Shown: positions 35,501 through 44,800 of the stretch, in pieces
Layout of the letters: each line of letters starts with the position of its first letter
Position numbering within the stretch: position 1 is the first letter of the stretch
The notes under the pieces: model-generated
Seen by the model: only the letters and a program-made list of their open reading frames with translations
The model's database searches: none
What the model was told of the DNA's origin: nothing
Translations under genes and position numbers: made by a program
From: Aptenodytes patagonicus
Lineage: Eukaryota > Chordata > Aves > Sphenisciformes > Spheniscidae
Direction: 5' to 3'
Assembly: GCF_965638725.1 (NCBI RefSeq)
Contig: NC_134963.1
Span: 15,404,501-15,468,500 of the forward strand
Length of the DNA: 64,000 nucleotides

Positions 35501-38500
35501 CTGGGCTTCCCGGTCATCCTTGGGCATGTAGTTTGCCAGGCAGTCCAGGATGAAGATCTGGCCCCACTCGGTGCACTCGTTCAAGGCCGTGAGCAGCTTG
35601 TTGATGGACTGGGGGTTGAGGTCCAGGAGGTTACTGCTCGGGTGAGACTCCGCTATTTCCGAGAGAGCCGCTACTGCGTTGGCCACTACCTGCCAGAGGG
35701 GACAGGGCACGTGTTAGGTGACAGGGAGCGTTAGGTGACACCAAAGTGTCCTTCAACAGCCTGGGGGAAAGCTGGTGCAAGCAGAGGAGCTGCATCCTCA
35801 GTATCGGCACCTCGCAACCCAGCAACATCTGGGCACCAGCTTCTCCTCCCCACCAGCTGATCCTCAGGAGATGAGCAATCACCGCCAGCACGGTCCCACC
35901 ACCCACGCCACATCTCCCAACGCTTCGCACGTGTTCAGCGGGAGTCAGCCTTGGCTCCCTGCCCAGCGCGGAGGAGCCCGCTCTAGCTCCCCTTCCCCGG
36001 GCAGTCGGGCTGCTCTGCGGAGCCCCATCACTTTCTGCGGCAGCTCCCGGGCTCACTGCTACGCCCGCGGCAAGATCTGAAGAGCAGCAAGAGCTGGGGG
36101 AAGAGAAACCCTGGGGAAAGCAGGCTTTAAAGTTTCCTCACGCCTGGGGAAAGGGAGGGAGCCTAGGAAACCCTCACCAGAGGCAAAAGCCGCCAGCTAC
36201 ATGGTACCAGAGCCGAGCGTCAGCTCCCCTCTGCCACCATCCCCTGCTCCGAGCTGGCCAGGGCAGCCTCCTCCCCACTGGGAACAGACTAATAACGCGC
36301 TGCCAAGGAATCCGAGACACCTTCCATCCAGGAGACAGGGTTACAGGACAAGGAACGCAGCCTGCAACCCTCAGAAACAGCTGTCCCCAAAAGCGGCCTC
36401 TTAAGCACCGAAAAGAGAGCGAAGGGGAGCACGGGAGGAAAGGAGTCAGGATGTAAAGATGAAGGGAGAGCATTTACTGCCGCTTGAATGAAGAGAAGAT
36501 GGAAAAGGCAAAAAATAATCACCATGGGGTTGGAGTCCGAGATGAGGTCCTTAAGGGTGTCCAGGAAGCCCTGGTCCTCCACCAGCTGGGCATTGATGTC
36601 GTGGAGCTTCGCCACACAGACGGCTGCCGTCTTGCGCACGTAAGGGTCCTCGTCCTTCAGGCACTTCCGCAGGGGCTCGCAGAGATACTCTGTTATCTTG
36701 TCCACGCGGATGCAGCCCATGGTCCGCACAGCCAGAGCCCGGATCAGGGGGTTTGGGTCCTCGCAGTCCTGTGGGGACGAGAGGGGGAGGTTAGATTTCC
36801 AGGGCCTCTTCTCCTTGAATCGCAGGCATCAGTGGTGGCTTCGGGACCTCCGTTCTCATTTGGGTACCTGAAGTCTAGAGGTTTTAACACTCAGCTCTAA
36901 ATAATAAGTCACCCAAGAGAGAGGTTTGATCTCTCGTTCTGCAATCTGCCACCCACAGAGTTTTAACACCATCACTCCAAACACACCTCCAGGAATCTGG
37001 TGTCTTCATCACTTACACCAAGTATCTGAAATCAGCTGCCACCCCGCAGAATGGCCACCTGACCTGGGAGACGCATCTATCGGGTTTATCGTGTGGGTTT
37101 TTTTTTTCTTCCTAAAAAGCCAAAACTCCCTTTAATGCCCACCAAGCCTTTTCACAAAGCGATTTGGCAATGTCTTGGCTCCTAACAAACACGCTCTTCG
37201 GTTCCCAGCTCCACCTGGAAGATCACGAGGGCTTTCTCAGCTGCAGGGACTTCGGCGTGTAAGCTCACATGACGGCAGTCTGATCACGGGAGCTGCCCAC
37301 AACCGAAGCTGCCACTGACAGAGCAAGTGGCACAGTACGGCTGCCAAGAAAATGTTTTTCTTCTGCATTACTGGACAAATTCGCTCAGTTATCTAGAGCT
37401 AGGGGAGCCCCTACTCCCTAGGAGAGGGGCTTTGGAAACCTGCCCGCGCTCCCTTCCTTGGAGGGGGGTACATAGCAGCTTAGTGTGGTGGCCTCGCGTG
37501 AAAGCAGGGACGCACGTAGTGGGCTGAACCAACCCGCTGCAGCATGCGGCTCTCGGGCACGCAGCCCTCTCCTCTCACCTTCACGAAGGTGTTGACTGCC
37601 ATGATGGCCATGTCCGGCTGGCTCTTGGCGTAGTTCATCAGGTAGAGGTAGACCAGCTTCTTCAGCTCCAGGTTGTCTGTCTGCATGCAGTTCACCACGT
37701 CCGGGAAGAGAGCGCTGAAACACAAAGCGCCTCCGTGAAGGCAGGACACGGCCACGCTGCTGAGCCGGGGGAAGGAGCCGCCACCGCCGCCTATGGGACC
37801 CCCGCACTCCCCCAGGAGCAGGGGCCATCTCCCTTCACATGGCTCAACCCACTCCTGAAGCCAGAAGACCCCAGGCTCTCCCAGGACCTGAGCCCACTCC
37901 GCAACAGAGGTGGCTAAATTACCCATCCCCAGTGGGTTTTTCTTTACGGATCCGTATCAAGAGCAGCTCAAAACGGCCCCTAACAGACAGAAACTGAGCT
38001 CTCCCACGTGGCTCTGCCGTATCCCAGCTCCGGTGCGTGTCCACTGCCCCGGGAGAAGGTGCAACATCACCCAGCCGTCACGGGACGGTGCGAAAGTCTC
38101 CGGCGCCTGCGAGAGGACGTCGGAGACGAGCCGTTCCCCCCTCGCCTTCTGCACGATCCCTCCCGTACAGCGCTACCAAAACGGTCCTCTGCTTTTGCGG
38201 ACGTTAGACCCGTCCTGCTGCAAACTGCTGAGTGCTCGCCCCACGTCCTACGCTGGAAACATCACGTTAGAGAAGTAAACCCCCAGGACTGGGTGCAAGG
38301 AACAGCCCCGCTCCCCGGGGCGAGCCCTGCAGCAGAACAACGCTCCGCTAGGACGGAGCGGAGCTGCCAAGCTGTCTGCATGGAGCTGGGGGCTTCCCCT
38401 TCCCAAACCTGATCCCGGCGAGTACTAAACACCCTAAAGCCGCGGGATGCCAGAGACGCTGTCTCACCACAGACGATAAAGACAGCCCAATTAGACTATT

Positions 38501-41500
38501 AAAGATACAGACAGCCCAATTAAGACTATTAAACCACCTTAGGAGAAGCGATCAAGATCAGAGAGCTAACGCAGGAGTTATCCCACCCTGACACACGTCC
38601 CTCGGCTCCTGGAAGCTTCTCTGCCACTGCAAACCCAGCCATCGCTTAGAGGATCAAACCCGGGGCGCCCCTGAGCCCGGGGAACTGCACTTTGCCAGTT
38701 CTCTCGCAGAGCTCCCGGCTGCCAGCAGAGCTGGCACCCACCTCAGCTGCTCTCACCCCAGGCTAAACCAGGCTTTCCTGGCCCCTGCCAGGGAGGGCTG
38801 AACTTAGGAAACTGCTTTCTTGCAGCCTAAAATACGCACACACCAAAGAAAATGGGTTGCCACAGCCGATATTAGACAGGATGAAAGGGCGGATGAAGAC
38901 ATCAATATCTTTATCGATGATCTGGACGAGGGGATCAAGTGCACCCTCAGTAAGTTTGCAGACGACACCAAGCTGGGCGGGAGTGTTGATCTGCTCGAGG
39001 GTAGGAAGGCTCTGCAGAGGGACCTGGACAGGCTGGATCGATGGGCCCAGGCCAACTGTATGAGATTCAACAAGGCCAAGTGCCGGGTCCTGCACTTGGG
39101 TCACAACAACCCCATGCAGCGCTACAGGCTTGGGGAAGAGCGGCTGGAAAGCTGCCTGGTGGAAAAGGACCTGGGGGTGCTGGTCGCCAGCCGGCTGAAC
39201 ATGAGCCGGCAGTGTGCCCAGGCGGCCAAGAAGGCCAATGGCATCCTGGCCTGTATCAGAACTAGTGCGGCCAGCAGGAGGAGGGAAGTGATCGTGCCCC
39301 TGTACTCGGCACTGGTGAGGCCGCACCTCAAATACTGTGTTCAGTTTTGGGCCCCTCACTACAAGAAGGACGTCGAGGTGCTGGAGCGTGTCCAGAGAAG
39401 GGCAACGAGGCTGGTGAGGGGTCTGGAGAACAAGTCTGATGAGGAGCGGCTGAGGGAACTGGGGTTGTTCAGCCCGGAGAAGAGGAGGCTGAGGGGAGAC
39501 CTCATCGCTCTCTACAACCACCTGAAAGGAGGTTGTAGCGAGGTGGGGTCGGTCTCTTCTCCCAAGGAACAAGCGATAGGACAAGAGGAAACGGCCTCAA
39601 GTTGTGCCAGGGGAGGTTTAGATTGGACATGAGGAAAAATGTCTTTACTGAAAGAGTGGTGAAACATTGGCACAGGCTGCCCAGGGAAGTGGTTGAGTCC
39701 CCATCCCTGGAGGTATTTAAAAGACGTGTAGATGAGGCACTTAGGGACATGGTTTAGTGGGCATGGTGGTGTTGGGTTGACGGTTGGACTCGATGATCTT
39801 AGAGGTCTTTTCCAACCTCAATGATTCTGTGATTCTATGATATCTCCTTTCCAGCGCTTCTGCCGAGCACTGACCAGCCTCAGGCAAGTCCCTGCCACGG
39901 CTGGTGTCATCTTCTCCAAGGTGGCCCCAAGACAGAGCGTTACCTGCTGCTGCGAGCGCTCTGGGAGCTGGGGACACACCGGTTTTCCAAATACAGAGCT
40001 CGTACCGTGGTTTTCCTCCATCTGCTCTCAAATGCACCATTAAAAGCAAAGCGCTGACGTCGCGTGTAATGCCAAGGGTGTGCGGGGACGGGTCCGTGCG
40101 GGGAGGAGGAGATGGAGGGGCCACGTGCCACTTGGTCAGGCAGATAAAGGAGAAGGGAGAAAAGCAGACGCCCGACCTTTTGGACTGGAGTGGTTGCAAA
40201 AGGCTTAACGCCACCGAGGCAGAGATGCTGACCCTCTGCCATAAAGGCTCAGAGGGCGGTTCCGCTTGGTTTTAGTAACACTTGAAGGAAGCTGCAATAA
40301 TCCCAACAAATTTATCTGGCAGCCAGACCAATCCTCTTTTGGCCAGATTACCACCAAAGCCAGGCAAACCCCCGCCTGCCAGATGGCCACGCTTACACAA
40401 ACGTTTTCCTCCCATAGCAAGAGGTGTAGCTGTGGCCAGCAGCTCGCTCGGTCCCCACCCAAGACAAAAGCCAGCGCAAAAACCCCTCGGAGGCAACAGG
40501 GAAAAACAGGAGCCCGCAAGTCATCCGGGCACCCTCCCGGCGCGGTTTGGCCCAGGCATCCCCGGCACAGCACCGCCACGCACCTGACATCTTTGCCGAC
40601 AGTCATGGAGGCTATCACCTTCTTCACGGCCTCCTTCTTCTTCTCCTTCTTGTCGCTGTTCAGTTCGGCTTTCAGCTCAAATATCTCCCCTGGAGGAAAG
40701 GGAAAAGGGGGAGGCTCAGGGGTTACGGGGCTGGGGCACCCACCTCTCTGCTGGGGAGGGTGAGCACAGCTCCCACCTGCTGTGTGCCGGGGCTCCTTTG
40801 CCACCCCGGGTGCTCCGGGGTGCCAGGAGCTGGAAAGGGGGATTTTAACTTCCCAAATGTCTCGCCGAGGGCCGGGGCTGCTCTGGGGGCTCAGCTCTCA
40901 TCCGTGGAAACGGAGACGAGCCCGCAGAGGGCTTTAGGGACGGGAGATGCTGCAGGAGTGACGAGCACGAGCACCCCGCACCTCAAGCATAGGACACGGG
41001 GTTTATTTGGCAGGTATTTTTGGCTGTGGGGTGGTTATCACAGCACACAGCGAAGCCCCAGCCCCGCGCACGGCTGTTGGGAGGCCCTCCTCTACCTGGG
41101 GAGCCCACCGCCGCCCAGAGGATAGCGGGCACCCGCAGCAGCGAACGCAGGCAGATTTTGGGAACTGCTCCTCAAGCCTGTGCAAGGGATGGCGGCGCCC
41201 AAATCCCGCTCTGCACGTGGCAGCAATCCCCCAGCCCAGCACCCTGCTGGGGGCGACCAGCGGCTCCGGACCCAGCTGAAAGAAATCGTCTCCTGCCCTC
41301 GCAAAGCCACGCTGAGCTCTTTATTCACTCCCAGGCAGGCACATTAATTCCTTGGTCTGGAAAGTGCTTAAGGTGAACACCCCGAGCGCTTCTGTCCCAG
41401 CCCAGGGGAGCTCGGGGACGATGACGACCATGTCCCGCAGCTGCTCCTGAGCTGCTAAAGCCGATAACCCAGCTGCCAACAGCCTTGTCTGGGTTCAGGG

Positions 41501-41775
41501 GGCCGGCGACAAGGTGCTCTGACCCCACAGCAGCCCAGGAGCCGCCCCGGCTGCATCGGAGCGAGGAGCAGGGTGTCTGCCACAGCATCCCGCGTGGGTT
41601 CAGGGCATTCCCACGAGAGCTGGCACCTCCGCCAGCTTCCCGCTGCGGGGACAGCCCTCCCCGCCCGGCTTATACAGCTGCGAGAAAAGCCTGATTATTT
41701 TGGGAAAGATTGCGTGACCCTCCCGCTCCCCCTCTTACCTTTCTTCGTGGTGGTGAAGTACTTCGAGTCCGTCAT
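21185..41775 (-). CDS. AP1B1: AP1B1, AP-1 clathrin adaptor beta-1 subunit (21 coding exons)
   Basis: The beta-1 adaptin of the AP-1 complex recruits clathrin to trans-Golgi and endosomal membranes and binds dileucine cargo signals. The assembled CDS is 2,856 nt (951 residues with the microexon), matching the family's length of about 940-950. Residues 1 to about 580 are the HEAT-repeat trunk starting [20 protein letters not shown]. The hinge carries the clathrin box LLNLD at about 632-636. The C-terminal ear contains [34 protein letters not shown] and AYETILKN. All phases agree without any indel. It is beta-1 rather than beta-2 by MTDSKYF and the hinge sequence. It runs convergent with GAS2L1 and divergent from NEFH. 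A non-coding first exon lies near 49.5 kb. Confidence 0.97.
22668..22822 (-). CDS. AP1B1: AP1B1 exon 21 (ear)
   Basis: Encodes [20 protein letters not shown] and [20 protein letters not shown]; donor GTACGC. Confidence 0.95.
23585..23671 (-). CDS. AP1B1: AP1B1 exon 20 (ear)
   Basis: Encodes [20 protein letters not shown] and IKDCSLNA; donor GTGGGT. Confidence 0.95.
24200..24284 (-). CDS. AP1B1: AP1B1 exon 19 (ear)
   Basis: Encodes [20 protein letters not shown] and LFVEDGKM; donor GTGAGT. Confidence 0.95.
24907..25036 (-). CDS. AP1B1: AP1B1 exon 18 (ear)
   Basis: Encodes [20 protein letters not shown] and [14 protein letters not shown]; donor GTGGGG. Confidence 0.95.
25434..25519 (-). ncRNA. 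SNORD125: C/D-box snoRNA, probable SNORD125
   Basis: On the AP1B1 sense strand: terminal stem GCCTC (25519-25515), C box GTGATGA (25512-25506), D' box CTGA (25494-25491), C' box GTGATGA (25479-25473), D box CTGA (25443-25440), then GAGGC (25438-25434), which pairs perfectly with the 5' stem. The total of 86 nt and the box order fit a canonical box C/D methylation guide. It lies in the intron between exons 17 and 18. In human, SNORD125 is also hosted by an AP1B1 intron towards the 3' end of the gene; the assignment to that family rests on position, not on sequence comparison. The 397-nt distance to the downstream acceptor is longer than usual for such snoRNAs. Confidence 0.75.
25660..25805 (-). 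CDS. AP1B1: AP1B1 exon 17 (start of ear)
   Basis: Encodes [20 protein letters not shown] to [10 protein letters not shown]; donor GTGAGA. Confidence 0.95.
26319..26468 (-). CDS. AP1B1: AP1B1 exon 16 (hinge)
   Basis: Encodes a Gly run then [40 protein letters not shown]; donor GTGAGT. The Gly-rich start differs from the mammalian sequence at this point. Confidence 0.92.
26518..26557. repeat. GAG/GGA trinucleotide repeat, AP1B1 intron
   Basis: About 40 bp of GAGGAGGAGGAAGAG-type purine repeat lying just upstream of exon 16 on the minus strand, where it forms a long pyrimidine tract before that exon's acceptor. Confidence 0.8.
26599..26628 (-). CDS. AP1B1: AP1B1 exon 15, 30-nt cassette microexon
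   Basis: Bounded by acceptor TTGCAG and donor GTGAGT, it encodes [10 protein letters not shown] in phase 0-0, so it can be included or skipped. The paralogue AP2B1 has a comparable optional hinge insert containing GSDLGGGIGGSPA at the same place. Confidence 0.8.
27934..28135 (-). CDS. AP1B1: AP1B1 exon 14 (hinge with clathrin box)
   Basis: Encodes [13 protein letters not shown], then [20 protein letters not shown] and [18 protein letters not shown] is the clathrin-binding box. Donor GTACGT. Confidence 0.95.
28599..28858 (-). CDS. AP1B1: AP1B1 exon 13 (end of trunk)
   Basis: Encodes [20 protein letters not shown] to [10 protein letters not shown]; donor GTGAGT. Confidence 0.95.
29271..29369 (-). 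CDS. AP1B1: AP1B1 exon 12
   Basis: Encodes [20 protein letters not shown] and [13 protein letters not shown]; donor GTGGGT. Confidence 0.95.
30294..30459 (-). CDS. AP1B1: AP1B1 exon 11
   Basis: Encodes [20 protein letters not shown], then [13 protein letters not shown]; donor GTGCGG. Confidence 0.95.
31291..31406 (-). CDS. AP1B1: AP1B1 exon 10
   Basis: Encodes [20 protein letters not shown] to IFRKYPNK; donor GTGCGT. Its first bases and its acceptor are duplicated 671 bp upstream in the transcript. Confidence 0.95.
31399..31724. repeat. Direct duplication, copy 1 (covers exon 10 acceptor)
   Basis: 326 bp nearly identical to 32,070-32,394, differing by a handful of substitutions and a short indel. 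It begins inside AP1B1 exon 10 and runs into the upstream intron. Confidence 0.95.
32070..32394. repeat. Direct duplication, copy 2 (decoy acceptor)
   Basis: 325-bp partner of 31,399-31,724. It contains a full copy of the exon 10 polypyrimidine/AG acceptor and the first eight exon bases, then diverges. Confidence 0.95.
32858..32953 (-). CDS. AP1B1: AP1B1 exon 9
   Basis: Encodes [20 protein letters not shown] to GRCAIKVE; 32 codons, donor GTGAGG. Confidence 0.95.
33183..33303 (-). CDS. AP1B1: AP1B1 exon 8
   Basis: Encodes [20 protein letters not shown] to LASQANIAQ. The donor is GTCGGG, a weak match to consensus but the only one that keeps frame. Confidence 0.93.
34711..34932 (-). CDS. AP1B1: AP1B1 exon 7
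   Basis: Encodes [20 protein letters not shown] to [10 protein letters not shown]; donor GTGGGT. Confidence 0.95.
35499..35689 (-). CDS. AP1B1: AP1B1 exon 6
   Basis: Encodes [20 protein letters not shown] to [10 protein letters not shown]; donor GTGAGG. Confidence 0.95.
36523..36768 (-). CDS. AP1B1: AP1B1 exon 5
   Basis: Encodes [20 protein letters not shown] to [11 protein letters not shown]; 82 codons. The donor GTGATT is weak. Confidence 0.94.
37579..37714 (-). CDS. AP1B1: AP1B1 exon 4
   Basis: Encodes [20 protein letters not shown] to [11 protein letters not shown]; donor GTGAGA. Confidence 0.95.
38905..39841 (+). mobile_element. CR1 LINE, 5'-truncated, in AP1B1 intron 3 (antisense to the gene)
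   Basis: A non-LTR retrotransposon fragment of about 940 bp. It encodes the 3' part of the CR1 reverse transcriptase: [20 protein letters not shown] (catalytic ADD), [33 protein letters not shown] and [15 protein letters not shown]. The frame breaks near 39,555, after which [12 protein letters not shown] continues in another frame, so the copy is dead. The 3' end is the family's TTGGACTCGATGATCTTAGA stretch and ends in ATTCTGTG/ATTCTATG repeats with no poly(A). The 5' boundary is approximate. No target-site duplication is evident, as is usual for CR1. Confidence 0.95.
40584..40689 (-). CDS. AP1B1: AP1B1 exon 3
   Basis: Encodes [20 protein letters not shown] to ASMTVGKDV; donor GTGCGT. Confidence 0.95.
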
Positions 41776-41801
41776 GGTGGTCTCCAGCTAGCGGCACGTC
41801 C
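41739..41801 (-). CDS. AP1B1: AP1B1 exon 2 (start codon)
   Basis: Acceptor CTCCCAG ends at 41,802. ATG is at 41775-41773 in context ACCACCATGA and encodes [12 protein letters not shown]; donor GTAAGA. The 26 nt before the ATG are 5' UTR. Confidence 0.93.
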
Positions 41802-44800
41802 CTGGGAGGAAAGGCAGACCAGAGAGGTGGAGGGTTGATAGTTTCCTTGCTGAGGTCGCTACGGAGAGCTCCGGGAAGGAAAAACCGGGGGAGGGAAAGA
41901 GCCTTGGATCTCATGGTAAGAGTCACAAGGAGATGAAGCGCCTGGAGAAGCCCTTGGCTCCCGCGCTGCCAGAGGAGCCCGTTCCCCCGGGGAGGGCGAG
42001 CGCCTCGCAGCCACGCCGGCGCACCGCGGGTGCTGCCGATGAGTGGGGAATCAGCTGGTTCGCTAACGAGGACGTGGAGGAGGAGGAGGAGGAGGAGGAG
42101 GAAAGCAGTCGCTGAAGACGCCAGCGTTCACCCCTGCTCAGGCTCCAGCCCCGACTCGCTTCTCTCACCAGCAGCAGAAGCGGCCACTCTGCTCGCCCCA
42201 TCCCACGCGGAGCTGGGCAGCCCTCGTCCCTGCCGCAAGGGCTCGGTGATCTCCCCTGGGTTTGTGTCTCCTCGTCCGAGAAAGACTTTTCTAGGGAAAA
42301 TTCACCCCCAGCCCTCCCTCACACCTACGCAGGGAACCCCTCTGGGACGGGAAGAGGAACCGAGCAAAACCCGAGGCTCAGACCAAGGCCGGAGCGAAGG
42401 GACAGCGCAGCCGAGAGGGGCAGGAGCCTGCCAGCGCCCGACCAAGCACGCTGGCAAGATCAAAAGGAGCCTCTTCCAGAAACCATCCCTGCTCCAGCAA
42501 TGCTGCTTTAAATTCAAAGGGCGCGAGGTTTCCGCCCAGCACTTGGGGCTATATTATATAATTCGGGCAGTTTAGGGCAGATTTACAGCTCGGCAGGCCG
42601 AGGGAGCCCGACGTGCAGGCAGCAGAAAGCCCTTCTTAAAGGTCAGCGGGGATTTGCCTTTTACGGCTCTTTCACCCATCTTTCCTTCAACAGCAAAGAA
42701 ACCAGAGGATCGTCCTTGAAAGCCCGCAGTGGCCTTGCTGTTTTGGAGGGGCAGGAGCACGGAAAGCAAAGCCAAGGGAAGAAAAAAAAAAAAAAAAGCT
42801 TGCAAATGGCTTTAAAATGTAAATGAGCATCTTGAAAGCCAAATGCAGCAATCCCCTGCGAGCACACGAGATGCAGCCAGAGGAACCGTGTCCTCTGTTC
42901 CCTGTCCAAGCCGGACAGGGATCCCCAACAGGGATAAAAAGAAAATCTGGGGGTCGAGCCCGCCGGGCAGAGCACACAGCCAGAGCCAGCTTGGCGGGCA
43001 GTAAGAGAGAAAGAGTTTGCATTGGTTCGGGGCTCGCTGCGGGCGTTGGCAGCGCGGGCCCCATGCTGTTACAGAGGGGGCAAGCCTGTCACCGTGCTAC
43101 CCCAGCCCTGCCGAGGCGGCCCCGGGAGCAAACCGCTTCCCGGGCAGCCTCGCGTAAGACACAACGCTCCTCCCTGCTTCAGTTACCTGGGATTTATATT
43201 CAGAGCCTTTTTTCCCCCCCTAGGTGGATGGCTCTCCAGCGAACAGCGGGAGCTCCCAGGCTGTGCCGCAGCAGCTCTCTGCGCCTCGCTGCAGATCCCG
43301 TCCTGCAAGAGAGGGAGGAAGGAGGATTTACTGCAGTCCCTCCGATTTCACCGACCTGGCTCGCAGTCAGCCCTGCTCTGCAGAAGTGCCTGGAAAGCAA
43401 ACTTGAAGCCTACCAGGGAATTTCTGCAGCCGGCTCGGAGACGTGAATCACGCCTGCTGCTTTCCTGCAGCCTCCCGGTTTCCCAGAGCCCCCGGGTACC
43501 GCAGCGTGTGTTTTAGCCATCCAAAACCTCACTAATTTCAGAGACGGAGACAGCCACCCATCTCCCCCACTCCTTTAAGCCCTGCAAGCGCCGACAGCAG
43601 CCTCCAAAAAAGCAAACTGCCGCCACCGCCTCCTCCTCCAGCCCGAGCTCGGGAATTAAGGCGCACCCCTTGCTCCCCACACCAACACCTCAACCTCCCG
43701 AAGCGGCAGGACCGGGCTTGAAACAACCCAGCGCCTCGAGCAAGGTGACGAGAGGCCGAGCGAGGCTCCAAACGCTCGCCGAAGCTGGGTGCTCGGCCCC
43801 CCGCACCGTTGCGTGTGTACCCCAGGCTAACCAAGGGTGACGAGGCAGGGCTGCCTGCCAGCCCTGGGACACGGCCGCCGCTGGCACAGCCCTGCTGAAG
43901 GTGAATTCCCCCGCGCTCAGCCCTTGGGCAGGGTCCAACGCTGCTGCCTGGTGCCAGTTTTAAGGAGGGGCAAAGGAAACGGTTCAGGGACTGCAGAGCA
44001 GCTCTTGCGTTACCCCCTCTCTTTCTACACACGTCTTTGTCCAGCTTGAACTGGGCAAAGGGACGGAGGGGGCAGGGTCCCCTCTCCCAAGCCGGAGCCC
44101 AACAGTAAATAAGGCAGATTTCTGGCACACAGGAGCAGCGGGGGGTGGGTGTGTGTGTGCGTGTGTCAGATCCGGAGCCAACAGCCTCGATCATCTCGTT
44201 TGGACAGATCTGATTGTTTAGAGTCATTACGGCGAGTTGCAACCACCCTGCCCTTGCTAAACACCCTCCACCTGGCGAGCAAAAATGGGCGGTGGGAGCT
44301 CATCTGCAGGCAGGGAGATGGCAGCAAGCGCTCGCCGCGTGGCGCGCAGCCGGCAGCCGAGTGCTTGCTCCCCCTGCTCCAGCAACTCCCACCGAGCTCC
44401 TTTCCAGGCTGGGAAAAATGTCCCGGCACTCGCTGATCTCCCAGCGAGGGGCTGAGCGGATCAGCAGTTCCCGACAGCCGGGAGCAGCACCAGCACTCAG
44501 AAAAAGCAAGGTGGGACTGGCTGCGAGATTTGCAGCCACAAAACAAGGAAGACAAAAAGCCCCTGACGTTGCGGCAGCTCGAGTTTTACCCTATCTTCTT
44601 GCCAAACTTATTTTAAGCCGGTCTTGCAAACTGGATTCGAGGGGAAGGGGTTGAAAGTGTTTGTAAGGATCTGGTAGCAAAATGGCGGCTGGGTGTTGGA
44701 GGGGAGCACCCAGAGCTCACCCACACCTAGTTCGGGCTCCTCGGGTCCATTTTGAGGACGAGCCTTTGCAGCCGCACCCTCCCCGGGACCCTGGATTTAC

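Noticed and set aside
36890-37013. Possible second C/D snoRNA in AP1B1 intron 4 (GTGATGA near 37,013, CTGA near 36,893, minus strand)
   Set aside because: The boxes are about 120 nt apart and the flanks do not pair into a terminal stem.
38820-39632. A 270-codon ORF as a host gene or domesticated reverse transcriptase
   Set aside because: It matches an ordinary CR1 3' fragment. It lacks the 5' part of ORF2, and the real CR1 frame shifts before its natural end.
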